From Calditrichota bacterium (lineage in GTDB: Bacteria > Calditrichota > Calditrichia > RBG-13-44-9): DNA of 10,688 nt. The stretch spans positions 1 to 10,688 of the forward strand of contig JAJRXE010000448.1 in the NCBI GenBank assembly GCA_024276455.1, in the 5' to 3' direction. Below the pieces are notes generated by a model. The model did no database searches, was not told where the DNA came from, and was given only the letters and a program-made list of their open reading frames with translations. Position 1 is the stretch's first letter, and each line of letters begins with the position of its first letter. Shown piece by piece: positions 1-5,961 of this stretch. The position numbers and the translations under genes are program-made.

Positions 1-1
1 A

Positions 2-85
2 AACCCAATTCGTGATAAGGTAGGCAAAATCGACGGCTACTGCCAAGCGTTTTGGGAATATTTTCAGGAAAAGGGGAGAGAATAG
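2..85 (+). CDS. C-terminal fragment of an unidentified protein (5' end outside window)
   Basis: An open frame enters from the left edge and runs 27 codons to a TAG stop at 83-85. The residues include GKIDGYCQAFWEYFQ followed by a charged tail (EKGRE), which looks like the amphipathic, aromatic-rich end of a soluble protein rather than random translation. I do not recognise the family. It would be convergent with the phosphate transporter gene that ends at 421. Too little is visible to exclude chance: a frame of this length without a stop is not rare. Confidence 0.45.
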   Translation, partial: NPIRDKVGKIDGYCQAFWEYFQEKGRE

Positions 86-420
86 CCATTACAGCAGCGG
101 GAGACCGGATGTGACAATGCACTTCTTCTACGGCCAGTCTTTTATGAATGACGCGGAACCTCCGGTAGAGCAGAAATCGTTGCTGAACAAGACCGCCTGC
201 TTCCACTCCGGGCAGAAGGAAAAGCCTTCCGGGTTACCGTTTCCCTGCGATGACCACTGTTCAGCCATAATCCGTGGACAAAAGAACCTCAATTCTGGTG
301 ATTCACGTGGTACACCCAAGGTGACTATTCCAGGTTTACCGTCTCCATTGGCCACCAGGTCTACGTTAACAAAAAGTATTCCGTACTTTTTTCTCCTTCG
401 GCAATAAGGGGTAACAGGCT
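86..420. other. Intergenic region between convergent genes
   Basis: These 335 bases lie between the stop of the left-edge fragment and the stop of the phosphate transporter. Frames here (111-407 on plus, 128-355 on minus) lack a convincing ribosome binding site, and the minus frame begins only at a GTG inside the sequence. The minus frame does contain an FG-GAP-like string, NVDLVANGDGKPGIVT, encoded around 307-354, which may be a relic of a decayed gene. Apart from that and the hairpin at 371-391 I see nothing definite. Confidence 0.5.
371..391 (-). terminator. AT-rich hairpin downstream of the phosphate transporter
   Basis: A perfect 8-bp inverted repeat, AAAAAGTA-TTCCG-TACTTTTT, starts about 30 bp beyond the transporter stop. 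Read on the minus strand it ends in TACTTTTTG, and on the plus strand in TACTTTTTTC, so it could act as a weak bidirectional intrinsic terminator between the convergent genes. The stem has only one G:C pair, and much of the U-run is part of the stem. Termination strength is therefore doubtful. Confidence 0.4.
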
Positions 421-1899
421 TTACTTTTTCACTCGAAAGATCACGTAAAGCTCGCGACGTTTTTTGCGAATCGATTTATTGTAAATTTTGTTCACGCTGG
501 TTTCCGGTTTCAACCGCCACGCAGGACTTTCGGCCGCCAGCGCTTCGTCAAGTTGCCATTTGTGCAGGAATAGGCGCCCGTGCAGGCGTTTCACGGCTCG
601 AATCTGTTCGGGGGTGAACTCCGTGGGAATCATTTCCCGCTTCGCAAGGGTAGAATCAATCCGGAAACTGTCTTTTTGGGCAATCATGAAAATCTGGTAC
701 AACTGGGATTCGGAGAGTTTTTCCAGGGATTTCAGAGCCTCGCGAAACTGCGACATATTGTGGAAATCTTTCCCTTCCAGCGGTTTTAAATGCTCTACCG
801 GAATATGGCGCTCCTTCAATTTTTGAATCACTGCCGGGGACAATTCGTAGGTAACCGGACGCACCACCTCCTGCTCGAAAACATTTTGCACGAAGAATAG
901 CGCCACGAACGAAAGCAGGGCCGCCGCAAGGGGGGTCGTTACCCAACCGGAAGCGATTTTCCCCAGCACCCCGAAATTGATTCCCTTGCCGCCTTTGGCA
1001 ATCCCGATGCCGATCACCGCCCCAATCACCGCCTGGGAACTGGACACCGGCACCAGAGGAATGGGCGGCAAGCCATGGGTTACCAACCAGCGTTCCAGAC
1101 TTTCGGAAGCAAACAAAAAGAGCACAATGGATTCCGAGAGCACCACAATAAGCGCCATCACCGGGGTGAGTTTAAACACCTCGTTCCCCACCGTACGCAT
1201 CACCCGCTCCGAATAGGTGAAAATGCCCATGGCAATCGCCAGCGCTCCCAGTAAAAAAAGCTGTTGGGTACCGCTAAAGCTCACGAATCCCAGCAAATTC
1301 AAATCCTTAAACGGGGAGGCGGGTACAAAAACCCCCATCACATTCGCAATGTTGTTGGCGCCCAAACTGTAAGCACCAAAAGCCCCCACCACAATTAAAC
1401 CGACCCGCGTATAAGCATCCAATTCCAGCAAATGGATGCGTGCTTTTCCCAGAAACAATTTGAAAAGTTTGAAGAGGACAATGGAAAAAATGGCTGCCAG
1501 AACCGGCGAAACCACCCAGGTGGAAACAATCTTTCCCAGGGAATTTAAGTCGGTGGGCGATCCGGTGAACAGGTTCCATCCGATGATTGCCCCCACGATG
1601 GCCTGGGAGGTGGATACCGGAAGTTTTAGTTTGGTCATCCAGGTCACGGTGGCGCCGGCCGCCAGCGCAACCGTAAAGGAGCCCGCCAGGGCATTGACGG
1701 CTCCCAACTTTCCGAGGGTATGAGCCGCCCCGGCACCACTAATCACCGCTCCCAGAACCACAAAAATACTGGCCACCAGCGCTGCCATTTTAAAACGCAC
1801 CATTTTGGAACCCACCGCCGTGCCGAATACATTGGCAGCATCGTTGGCGCCCAACGACCAGCCCAGGAACAGACCGCTGAGTAAGAAGAACCAGATCAT
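421..1899 (-). CDS. PiT-family inorganic phosphate transporter with long C-terminal tail
   Basis: This inner-membrane permease of the PiT/PHO-4 family would import phosphate, or a metal-phosphate complex, by ion symport. The family signature GANDAANVFGTAVG is at residues 17-30 of the 492-residue protein. The inverted second half carries the variant GANNIANVMG, and both halves have the usual V-S-T/S-S-Q-A segment (VSTSQAIVG and VSSSQAVIG). Many hydrophobic helices fill roughly the first 350 residues. The last ~140 residues are hydrophilic and end in a very basic stretch, an extra cytoplasmic domain absent from short PiT proteins. I place the start at the ATG at 1897-1899, which follows GGGGGTGATGGGGCG and puts the first helix at the N-terminus. 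An upstream in-frame start at 1941 would overlap the preceding gene. That gene stops 16 bp upstream, so the two are probably cotranscribed, as DUF47-PiT pairs commonly are. The family assignment is secure, but the exact substrate is not. Confidence 0.93.
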   Translation of the reverse strand: MIWFFLLSGLFLGWSLGANDAANVFGTAVGSKMVRFKMAALVASIFVVLGAVISGAGAAHTLGKLGAVNALAGSFTVALAAGATVTWMTKLKLPVSTSQAIVGAIIGWNLFTGSPTDLNSLGKIVSTWVVSPVLAAIFSIVLFKLFKLFLGKARIHLLELDAYTRVGLIVVGAFGAYSLGANNIANVMGVFVPASPFKDLNLLGFVSFSGTQQLFLLGALAIAMGIFTYSERVMRTVGNEVFKLTPVMALIVVLSESIVLFLFASESLERWLVTHGLPPIPLVPVSSSQAVIGAVIGIGIAKGGKGINFGVLGKIASGWVTTPLAAALLSFVALFFVQNVFEQEVVRPVTYELSPAVIQKLKERHIPVEHLKPLEGKDFHNMSQFREALKSLEKLSESQLYQIFMIAQKDSFRIDSTLAKREMIPTEFTPEQIRAVKRLHGRLFLHKWQLDEALAAESPAWRLKPETSVNKIYNKSIRKKRRELYVIFRVKK

Positions 1900-1915
1900 C
1901 GCCCCATCACCCCCG

Positions 1916-2563
1916 TCATAAGTAACGTTTAATGGTCGCAATCGCTAACCGGTCGCACACATCCTCGGCATCGTCTGCAATGTTCTCGATGTGATAAGCG
2001 AAATAGCGCAGATGAATCTTTCGGCTTAATTCCAGATCGTCCCGGCGAAAAACAAGCCGCTTGATTTTTTGGGCAATCTTATCCGATTCCTTCTCGAAAA
2101 AGAGCACTTTGTTGATATGGTCGCGTACAGAAGAAAGGTCCCGGAAATAAGATCGAATGGCCATCACCATAGCTTCCACCGCCGAAGTGGAAATTTCTGC
2201 CAGCTCCCGATACATGGCATGCAACTCGGGAAGAATGTCGGGAATTTCCACCGAAAACTGCAAGAGCGTTTCGTTCATGGTATTGAGAACCGTATCGGTG
2301 CTTTCCAGCAAACCGAGCACATCGCCGCGGGATTCTGGAATAAGGGTTTGTTCGTAGAGCTTGCTTTCGATCTGGCGGCGGAGCTGATCGCCCCGGCTCT
2401 CCAGATTGTCCAGATCGCGCAGACGACTCTCAAAATCATCCTCGCGCTCTTCTAAATAATATTTCACTCCCTGCCGAAATAGCAAGGCACCGCGCACCAC
2501 ACAATCCAGATATTCATCAATCTGCGATTCCAATTCTTTAGTTTTTCGGAATAAAAATGCCAT
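1916..2563 (-). CDS. DUF47 / PhoU-like phosphate transport accessory protein
   Basis: This 215-residue, all-helical cytoplasmic protein belongs to the DUF47 (PhoU-like) family, whose genes typically sit next to PiT transporters and are thought to modulate them. Several E-x3-D motifs of the PhoU metal-binding type are visible: ESRGD, EKESD and ENIADDAED near the C-terminus. I chose the ATG at 2561-2563 (MAFLFRKTKELE), giving the usual family length, with AAAGGTAGAGCG just upstream. The frame stays open to 2647, but a -24/-12 promoter match at 2608-2622 lies inside that extension, and the extra 28 residues look non-coding. The gene is followed 16 bp later by the PiT gene, so the pair is almost certainly one operon. 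The precise role, whether gating PiT or phosphate signalling, is inference from context. Confidence 0.9.
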   Translation of the reverse strand: MAFLFRKTKELESQIDEYLDCVVRGALLFRQGVKYYLEEREDDFESRLRDLDNLESRGDQLRRQIESKLYEQTLIPESRGDVLGLLESTDTVLNTMNETLLQFSVEIPDILPELHAMYRELAEISTSAVEAMVMAIRSYFRDLSSVRDHINKVLFFEKESDKIAQKIKRLVFRRDDLELSRKIHLRYFAYHIENIADDAEDVCDRLAIATIKRYL

Positions 2564-2607
2564 CGCTCTACCTTTGGTTAATATTACTCCTTCCTTTTTT
2601 CTCCCGC

Positions 2608-2622
2608 CCAACGGTCGTGCCA
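2608..2622 (-). promoter_or_regulatory. Putative sigma-54 (-24/-12) promoter for DUF47-PiT
   Basis: The minus strand reads TGGCACG-ACCG-TTGG, compared with the sigma-54 consensus TGGCACG-N4-TTGC. The whole -24 block matches and spacing is exact; only the final C of the -12 block differs. Transcription would start near 2596, about 33 bases before the DUF47 ATG, leaving room for its ribosome binding site. A change in the near-invariant -12 GC would weaken it, so this is a good but not certain match. Confidence 0.5.
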
Positions 2623-2678
2623 CGTAAAAATCGGGCATCAAAAACAATAGGACAAAAGGCCCAAAAAGTAAAGGACAT

Positions 2679-3161
2679 TTAAATTTTATCCTTCCACTTT
2701 CGATAGGGATTTTTCCTCAGCACGGCATTGTAGTAGCGCTGGTCGCCGGTGACCTCTTTACCCAGCCAGTCCGGTTTCTCGAATTGCTCATCCTCGAAAT
2801 CTAATTCCACCTCTGCCAGCACCAGCCCCTCGTTCTCGCCGTAAAACTCGTCCACTTCAAAGGTGTGGTGGCCCACTCTCACCAGGTAGCGGGTCTTGTC
2901 AATTATTCCCGGCTCGCAAATCTTGAGTAGCTTTTCGGCCTCTTCCCTGGAGATTTCCGTTTCCCATTCGAAGCGGCTGGCCCCGGATTCATTGCCGATT
3001 CCCTTTATTGTCAAATACCCTTTCTCTCCCACGATCCGCACCCGCACGGTGCGCTCCGGCACCGATGAAAGGTAACCCTGCACAATGCGCACGGATTTAA
3101 TCGCCTGCTTTTTGAAAGAGTCATCTTTCACCAGAAATTTTCTTTCAATCTCCTGCGCCAT
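2679..3161 (-). CDS. CYTH-domain triphosphate hydrolase (triphosphate tunnel metalloenzyme)
   Basis: This 160-residue protein fits the short bacterial CYTH family, whose members hydrolyse triphosphate compounds, often inorganic tripolyphosphate, using divalent metal inside an eight-stranded beta tunnel. The diagnostic E-x-E-x-K motif is at residues 4-8 (EIERKFLV). Alternating charged residues expected to line the tunnel follow: RTVRVRI, YLTIKG, FEWETEI, KTRYLV, FEVDEF and LAEVEL. The C-terminal RYYNAVL segment is also typical. A few relatives are adenylate or thiamine-triphosphate enzymes, so the substrate is open. I prefer the ATG at 3159-3161, because the protein then begins MAQEIERKF as in relatives; an in-frame TTG at 3194 is the alternative. 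There is no CHAD domain. It lies 115 bp upstream of DUF47 with no clear terminator between, so partial read-through is possible. Confidence 0.92.
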   Translation of the reverse strand: MAQEIERKFLVKDDSFKKQAIKSVRIVQGYLSSVPERTVRVRIVGEKGYLTIKGIGNESGASRFEWETEISREEAEKLLKICEPGIIDKTRYLVRVGHHTFEVDEFYGENEGLVLAEVELDFEDEQFEKPDWLGKEVTGDQRYYNAVLRKNPYRKWKDKI

Positions 3162-3215
3162 CTCTTTTGCCCCGCTCGCTCGTTTTTCTTTCAACTTAAT
3201 CTTTACAAAAAATCC

Positions 3216-3233
3216 GTCTGTAATGCAACAGAC
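3216..3233. promoter_or_regulatory. Inverted repeat upstream of the CYTH gene
   Basis: GTCTGT-AATGCA-ACAGAC has perfect 6-bp arms around a 6-bp spacer, 55 bp upstream of the CYTH start. This geometry fits an operator for a dimeric regulator. No matching second copy is apparent in the window, so the role is speculative. Confidence 0.3.
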
Positions 3234-3478
3234 AAAATATTCCGCCTTTCAAATTCCCGGCAAAACCTCAATAAACAAAAAATCTTCGTCTTTTTCCAGT
3301 GACCATTCGGCTTTGGTGCCTGCGATTCAGATTCGCACAGAATCCTCGTCCTGTGTAAGAAATTCACATTTCCTTTCCAATTTTTCACGAAACCTTTTTG
3401 GCCGGGTCAAAATGTTTTCCATTTTTTCGCTCAGAGAAAAATTCATATTCGAGGAAATCGCCCCCAGAATTTAACCTA

Positions 3479-3503
3479 TTGGTGATAAATGGGTTACCAA
3501 CCC
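3479..3503. promoter_or_regulatory. Overlapping inverted repeats, distal activator-site candidate
   Basis: TTGGT at 3479-3483 and ACCAA at 3496-3500 form one inverted repeat. GGGTT-ACC-AACCC at 3491-3503 forms a second that overlaps it. The block is about 70-95 bp upstream of the -24 element at 3571, within the range at which NtrC-type activators bind enhancer sites. Confidence 0.3.
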
Positions 3504-3536
3504 TGCTTTCCAATTTAATAATTCGCCAAATCCTGT

Positions 3537-3554
3537 GATAAACCCACTTTTATC
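3537..3554. promoter_or_regulatory. Inverted repeat, proximal activator-site candidate
   Basis: GATAAA-CCCACT-TTTATC has perfect 6-bp arms with a 6-bp spacer. The octamer GTGATAAA at its left edge (3535-3542) also occurs at 3482-3489, exactly 53 bp away, close to five helical turns. This places the two sites on the same DNA face, upstream of the sigma-54 promoter match at 3571. Confidence 0.35.
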
Positions 3555-3570
3555 GGTTCAGGACCTCGAG

Positions 3571-3587
3571 TTGGCACTGTATTTGTC
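3571..3587 (+). promoter_or_regulatory. Putative sigma-54 (-24/-12) promoter for the envelope operon
   Basis: TTGGCAC-TGTAT-TTGTC compares with the sigma-54 consensus YTGGCAC-N5-TTGCW. The -24 block is complete and the GG-to-G(C) spacing is exactly 12 bp; T replaces the C of the -12 GC. The expected start is near 3598, giving a leader of about 37 bases before the ATG at 3635. An activator of the required class is encoded at 6055-7416. Confidence 0.5.
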
Positions 3588-3634
3588 CTAATTAAGAACA
3601 GGAGGATGCAGGATTCAAAACAGGAGGAAGAGAG

Positions 3635-3838
3635 ATGTCAGCCGAAGCCTTATCCGTGGTTACCAATGCCGAATATCTGGCCATTTTTAAATCCGGTCAC
3701 AACTGCCATAAAGTTGATAGTTTACTGACGCAAATATATTTACTGTGCAGCGTGAATCAGGTAGAGAAAGCCCGTCCGTTGCTGGAGCGTCTCTACCGTT
3801 TGATCTACCAACGAGAGGAATTAGAACGCCTGGTGTAA
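3635..3838 (+). CDS. Small helical protein of unknown function
   Basis: This is a 67-residue protein that I do not recognise. It has no signal peptide or membrane segment. Residues ~25-67 (starting SLLTQIYLLCSVNQVEKARP) look like a pair of amphipathic helices resembling a single TPR-type hairpin, and the C-terminal half is rich in Leu, Arg and Glu. The start is well supported: AGGAGGA lies 7 bases before the ATG, and the gene is the first downstream of the sigma-54 promoter match. A second copy of the same Shine-Dalgarno sequence occurs 22 bp upstream, just before an out-of-frame ATG at 3606. It precedes the exported-protein gene by 85 bp and may be a cytoplasmic regulator or chaperone of that operon, but this is only context. 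The short length leaves some doubt that it is real. Confidence 0.6.
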   Translation: MSAEALSVVTNAEYLAIFKSGHNCHKVDSLLTQIYLLCSVNQVEKARPLLERLYRLIYQREELERLV

Positions 3839-3847
3839 CCCGGACAG

Positions 3848-3870
3848 AACCTGAAAACCGAGGTTTTTTC
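3848..3870 (+). terminator. Weak hairpin with U-run after the small gene
   Basis: AACCT (3848-3852) pairs with AGGTT (3861-3865) and is followed directly by further T residues, just after the small gene's stop. It could attenuate transcription into the next two genes and set their ratio. The stem is only 5 bp, so this is a weak call. Confidence 0.2.
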
Positions 3871-3923
3871 CCGAGAAACGTCTCAAACCACTTAAATAGA
3901 TTTAACGTAAAGGAGTTGTCATC

Positions 3924-4358
3924 ATGAAAAAATGGTTTGTTTTTTTGCTCATCTTCTATCTGGGAGGTCTGGCCAATGAGAACGGAACGGCCGATCAAAA
4001 AACCATTCCCGACGAACAGGTTCGGAAGGAAGAAAACGCTCCCGCCCAAGTTCAAAAGTGGAGTGCCGATGATTTTAAAAAATTTTACATCGGCGTATCC
4101 CGTTCTCCGGACGGCCTGAAACTGATTACCCTGGACATCACCGAGGTTGACTGGCAGAAGGATGAGCTGCGGTTTCACTATGTCATGAATTCCCAGGACA
4201 CCCGCCGCGACGGAGAAGGCATGATTTTCCCCGACCAGAACATCATTCAGTTCAATCCGGACTACAGCGGCCGTATTCTGCGCACCGAGGACGGCAAAAT
4301 CGTTTTCGAATCCCTGAAACAGGATTCGTTAAATTACTGGAAAATTGAGGAGAAATAG
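3924..4358 (+). CDS. Exported protein of unknown function
   Basis: This 144-residue protein starts with a clear Sec signal: MKKWF, then a hydrophobic run to about residue 18, with no lipobox cysteine, so the product should be periplasmic or secreted. A polar, Glu/Gln-rich linker covers roughly residues 19-45. A compact domain of ~100 residues follows, alternating acidic and aromatic residues (DDFKKFYIGV, LDITEVDW, LRFHYVMNS, NIIQFNPDYSGR) in a pattern suggesting a beta-sandwich or barrel. I know no family for it. The start is supported by AAAGGAG 8 bases before the ATG. The lipoprotein gene begins 2 bases after its stop, with its ribosome binding site (TTGAGGAGAAA) inside the end of this gene, so the two are translationally coupled and probably act together in the envelope. 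Confidence 0.8.
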   Translation: MKKWFVFLLIFYLGGLANENGTADQKTIPDEQVRKEENAPAQVQKWSADDFKKFYIGVSRSPDGLKLITLDITEVDWQKDELRFHYVMNSQDTRRDGEGMIFPDQNIIQFNPDYSGRILRTEDGKIVFESLKQDSLNYWKIEEK

Positions 4359-4360
4359 CC

Positions 4361-5227
4361 ATGAAAAAATATATCGTTCTTTTCGTTTCTTTGCTGATTC
4401 TGTTCGGGTGCAGTGACAAGCAAAAACTCACCCAATTAGAAGAAAAAAATGCGCAACTGGAAACCGAGTATAAACTGCTCACCGAGCAAACCAAACTGCG
4501 CGATCAGTTCATTGAGGAATACACCCGCACGATTAACGAGGTGTACGACAATCTGGAACGGATTCGCAAACGGGAAGGGCTGTTGAGCAAATATTCCAAA
4601 GATCTGGAGAAGCAGAAAACCGTTTCCCTGCGGGAAAAAATGTTGAGCAATATCGAAAGCATCGATGCCTATTTGCGCAGTAGCAAAAAGCAGCTCAAAA
4701 AGCTGAAAGACAAAATGTACTCGGCCCAGATGCAGACCGCTTCTCTGGAAGAGACGATTAATAAATTGAATGAAACCCTGGAAGAAAAGGAACGCTACAT
4801 CACCGAACTGAAAAACCAGGTCGAACAACTGAACGTGAGGATTGCCCGGGCGGAAGAAGAGCTGCAACAAAAAGAGGAAACCATTCAAACCCAGACCCGG
4901 CGATTAAACACCGCTTACTACATCATTGCGAACGAAAAGGAATTGAAAGAGAAAGGCATTATTGAGGAGAAGGGAGGAATCTTCGGAATCCGCAAGGCCA
5001 AAAAATTGGCTCCCGGTTTCAGCAAATCCGATTTCATGGTGACGGACATTGCTTCCACCAACAGCATTGCCATTAACGAGAACATTAAAAGAGTGAAGAT
5101 TATCTCTCCCCACAACCCGGAATCGTACCACCTGGTGAAGAAAGACGAGAAACAAACCATTCTGGAAATCATTGATCCGGAAGAATTCTGGAAAATCAAA
5201 TATCTGGTCATCCTGACGAAAAGTTGA
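4361..5227 (+). CDS. Coiled-coil outer-envelope lipoprotein
   Basis: This is a 288-residue lipoprotein. Residues 1-17 form a type II signal with lipobox LFGC, Cys17 being the lipidated residue. It is followed by Ser, not Asp, which favours outer-membrane sorting by the E. coli rule. Residues ~20-185 are an almost uninterrupted heptad-type coiled coil, long enough to span a good part of the periplasm. Residues ~186-288 form a small globular domain beginning with NTAYYIIANEKELKEKGII. That junction and the following GIFGIRKAKKL resemble coiled-coil lipoproteins common in Bacteroidota, some annotated as Cbp1-like adhesins; this is recalled and unchecked. A scaffold or tether between outer membrane and periplasm is plausible, while adhesion is not demonstrated. 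It is the last gene of the operon, and a strong terminator starts 62 bp after its stop. Confidence 0.85.
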   Translation: MKKYIVLFVSLLILFGCSDKQKLTQLEEKNAQLETEYKLLTEQTKLRDQFIEEYTRTINEVYDNLERIRKREGLLSKYSKDLEKQKTVSLREKMLSNIESIDAYLRSSKKQLKKLKDKMYSAQMQTASLEETINKLNETLEEKERYITELKNQVEQLNVRIARAEEELQQKEETIQTQTRRLNTAYYIIANEKELKEKGIIEEKGGIFGIRKAKKLAPGFSKSDFMVTDIASTNSIAINENIKRVKIISPHNPESYHLVKKDEKQTILEIIDPEEFWKIKYLVILTKS

Positions 5228-5289
5228 GGAGGCTCTCTGGGACTAAGGGTTGGGAGGAAATAACAACCATTCCAGTCCTGGTATGCATC

Positions 5290-5325
5290 AAGCACCGGAT
5301 CCCTCGGGGTCTGGTGCTTTTTTAT
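5290..5325 (+). terminator. Intrinsic terminator of the envelope operon
   Basis: A 13-bp stem (AAGCACC...GGTGCTT outer arm, inner pairs including two G-U wobbles) closes on a CTCG tetraloop and runs into TTTTTTATTTT. Its position 62 bp after the lipoprotein stop and the uninterrupted T-run make this a confident plus-strand terminator. Confidence 0.9.
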
Positions 5326-5365
5326 TTTCAAACAAGTGATTCGCGCAATGAGGTAATGCCCCTTC

Positions 5366-5546
5366 CCCGGCGCTTTACACCGTACTGGCCTTCTCTCGCT
5401 CCTTGGGAACCTGGTTTAACAAAGAGCCTGAAAGGCTCACAGATGGCTAGTCCTGGGCAACGCCCCAGGAAACAGAAATTCGCCAACACCATAAAACAAG
5501 TTCTGAAAGAAAGTCATAACGTTTTTGTTCCACCCCTTCAGGATGG
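5366..5546. repeat. Composite hairpin repeat, copy A
   Basis: Five palindromic modules stand at regular spacing. They are CGG...CCG around GCGCTTT (5368-5382), GCTCC-TTG-GGAAC (5398-5410), GAGCCT-GAA-AGGCTC (5424-5438), CCTGGGC-AAC-GCCCcAGG (5452-5469) and TTCT-GAA-AGAA (5501-5511). A further inverted repeat, CCACC...GGATGG, sits at 5530-5546. Copy A aligns with copy B at an offset of 206-207 bp. It is the more degenerate copy, with a bulged C in the fourth stem. Confidence 0.85.
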
Positions 5547-5572
5547 ATTTAATTTTGTAAATTCACCCATAA

Positions 5573-5719
5573 CCCAGCGCTTTGCACTGGGCTACCCCTA
5601 TTACGCTCCTTGGGAGCTTGGTTTAACAAAGAGCCTGAAAGGCTCAAATAGGGTCAGCCTGGGGCGAAACCCCAGGATGAAAGAAAAGCCCAATAAACCA
5701 AACTAAGCTCTGAAAGAGC
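5573..5719. repeat. Composite hairpin repeat, copy B (best preserved)
   Basis: The modules are CCCAG...CTGGG (5573-5591), GCTCC-TTG-GGAGC (5605-5617), GAGCCT-GAA-AGGCTC (5631-5645), CCTGGGG-CGAAA-CCCCAGG (5658-5676) and GCTCT-GAA-AGAGC (5707-5719). The segment between the second and third modules (TTGGTTTAACAAA) is nearly identical to copy A. All stems are perfect or nearly so. Confidence 0.9.
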
Positions 5720-5777
5720 GTGACAATTATTTCCTCCAACTAATCCCACAAATAGTTATCATCATATTCAACACCAT

Positions 5778-5893
5778 ATTTCTTCAGAGCTTATTCGAGC
5801 AAAGAGCCCGAAGGGCTCAAATTAGGCAAACCTGGGGCAGCGCCCCAGGAAAAAGAGGTCCACAGCACAGACCCGACCAAGCTCTGAAAGAGC
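5778..5893. repeat. Composite hairpin repeat, copy C
   Basis: The left module is decayed (TTTCTTCAGAGC replaces CTCCTTGGGAGC). The others are intact: GAGCCC-GAA-GGGCTC (5804-5818), CCTGGGGC-AGC-GCCCCAGG (5831-5849) and GCTCT-GAA-AGAGC (5881-5893). Relative to copies A and B the first intact stem has changed T:A to C:G at its closing pair, a compensatory change. Copy C is offset about 173 bp from copy B. Confidence 0.88.
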
Positions 5894-5961
5894 GCGACAA
5901 TTTTTCAATCCTGTCTCACACATTTAGGATCGATTTCTGTTCATTTTACGCAGACAATTCG

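Larger units (their letters stand above)
3162..3634. other. Divergent intergenic region between CYTH gene and envelope operon
   Basis: This 473-bp region separates the minus-strand CYTH gene from the plus-strand small-protein gene. It holds an inverted repeat at 3216-3233 near the CYTH side. On the other side it holds a cluster of repeats at 3479-3554 and a sigma-54 promoter match at 3571-3587. Frames crossing it (3203-3388 on minus, 3085-3474 on plus) have odd composition and no credible ribosome binding sites, and I regard them as non-coding. I see nothing definite in 3234-3478. Confidence 0.6.

Noticed and set aside
3203..3388. 61-codon minus-strand frame upstream of the CYTH gene
   Set aside because: It has no ribosome binding site or recognisable domain and lies in the regulatory region between divergent genes.
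3745..3927. Out-of-frame 60-codon frame overlapping the small gene
   Set aside because: It is an internal frame with no ribosome binding site of its own, ending across the start of the exported-protein gene.
5224..5706. 160-codon open frame on the plus strand after the lipoprotein
   Set aside because: It starts at a TTG overlapping the lipoprotein stop, crosses the strong terminator at 5290-5325, and is made of hairpin-repeat DNA. The repeated peptide strings reflect the DNA repeats, not a protein.
5366..5893. CRISPR array
   Set aside because: The repeated units are long composites of several different hairpins about 170-207 bp apart, with conserved rather than unique sequence between them, and there are no cas genes nearby.
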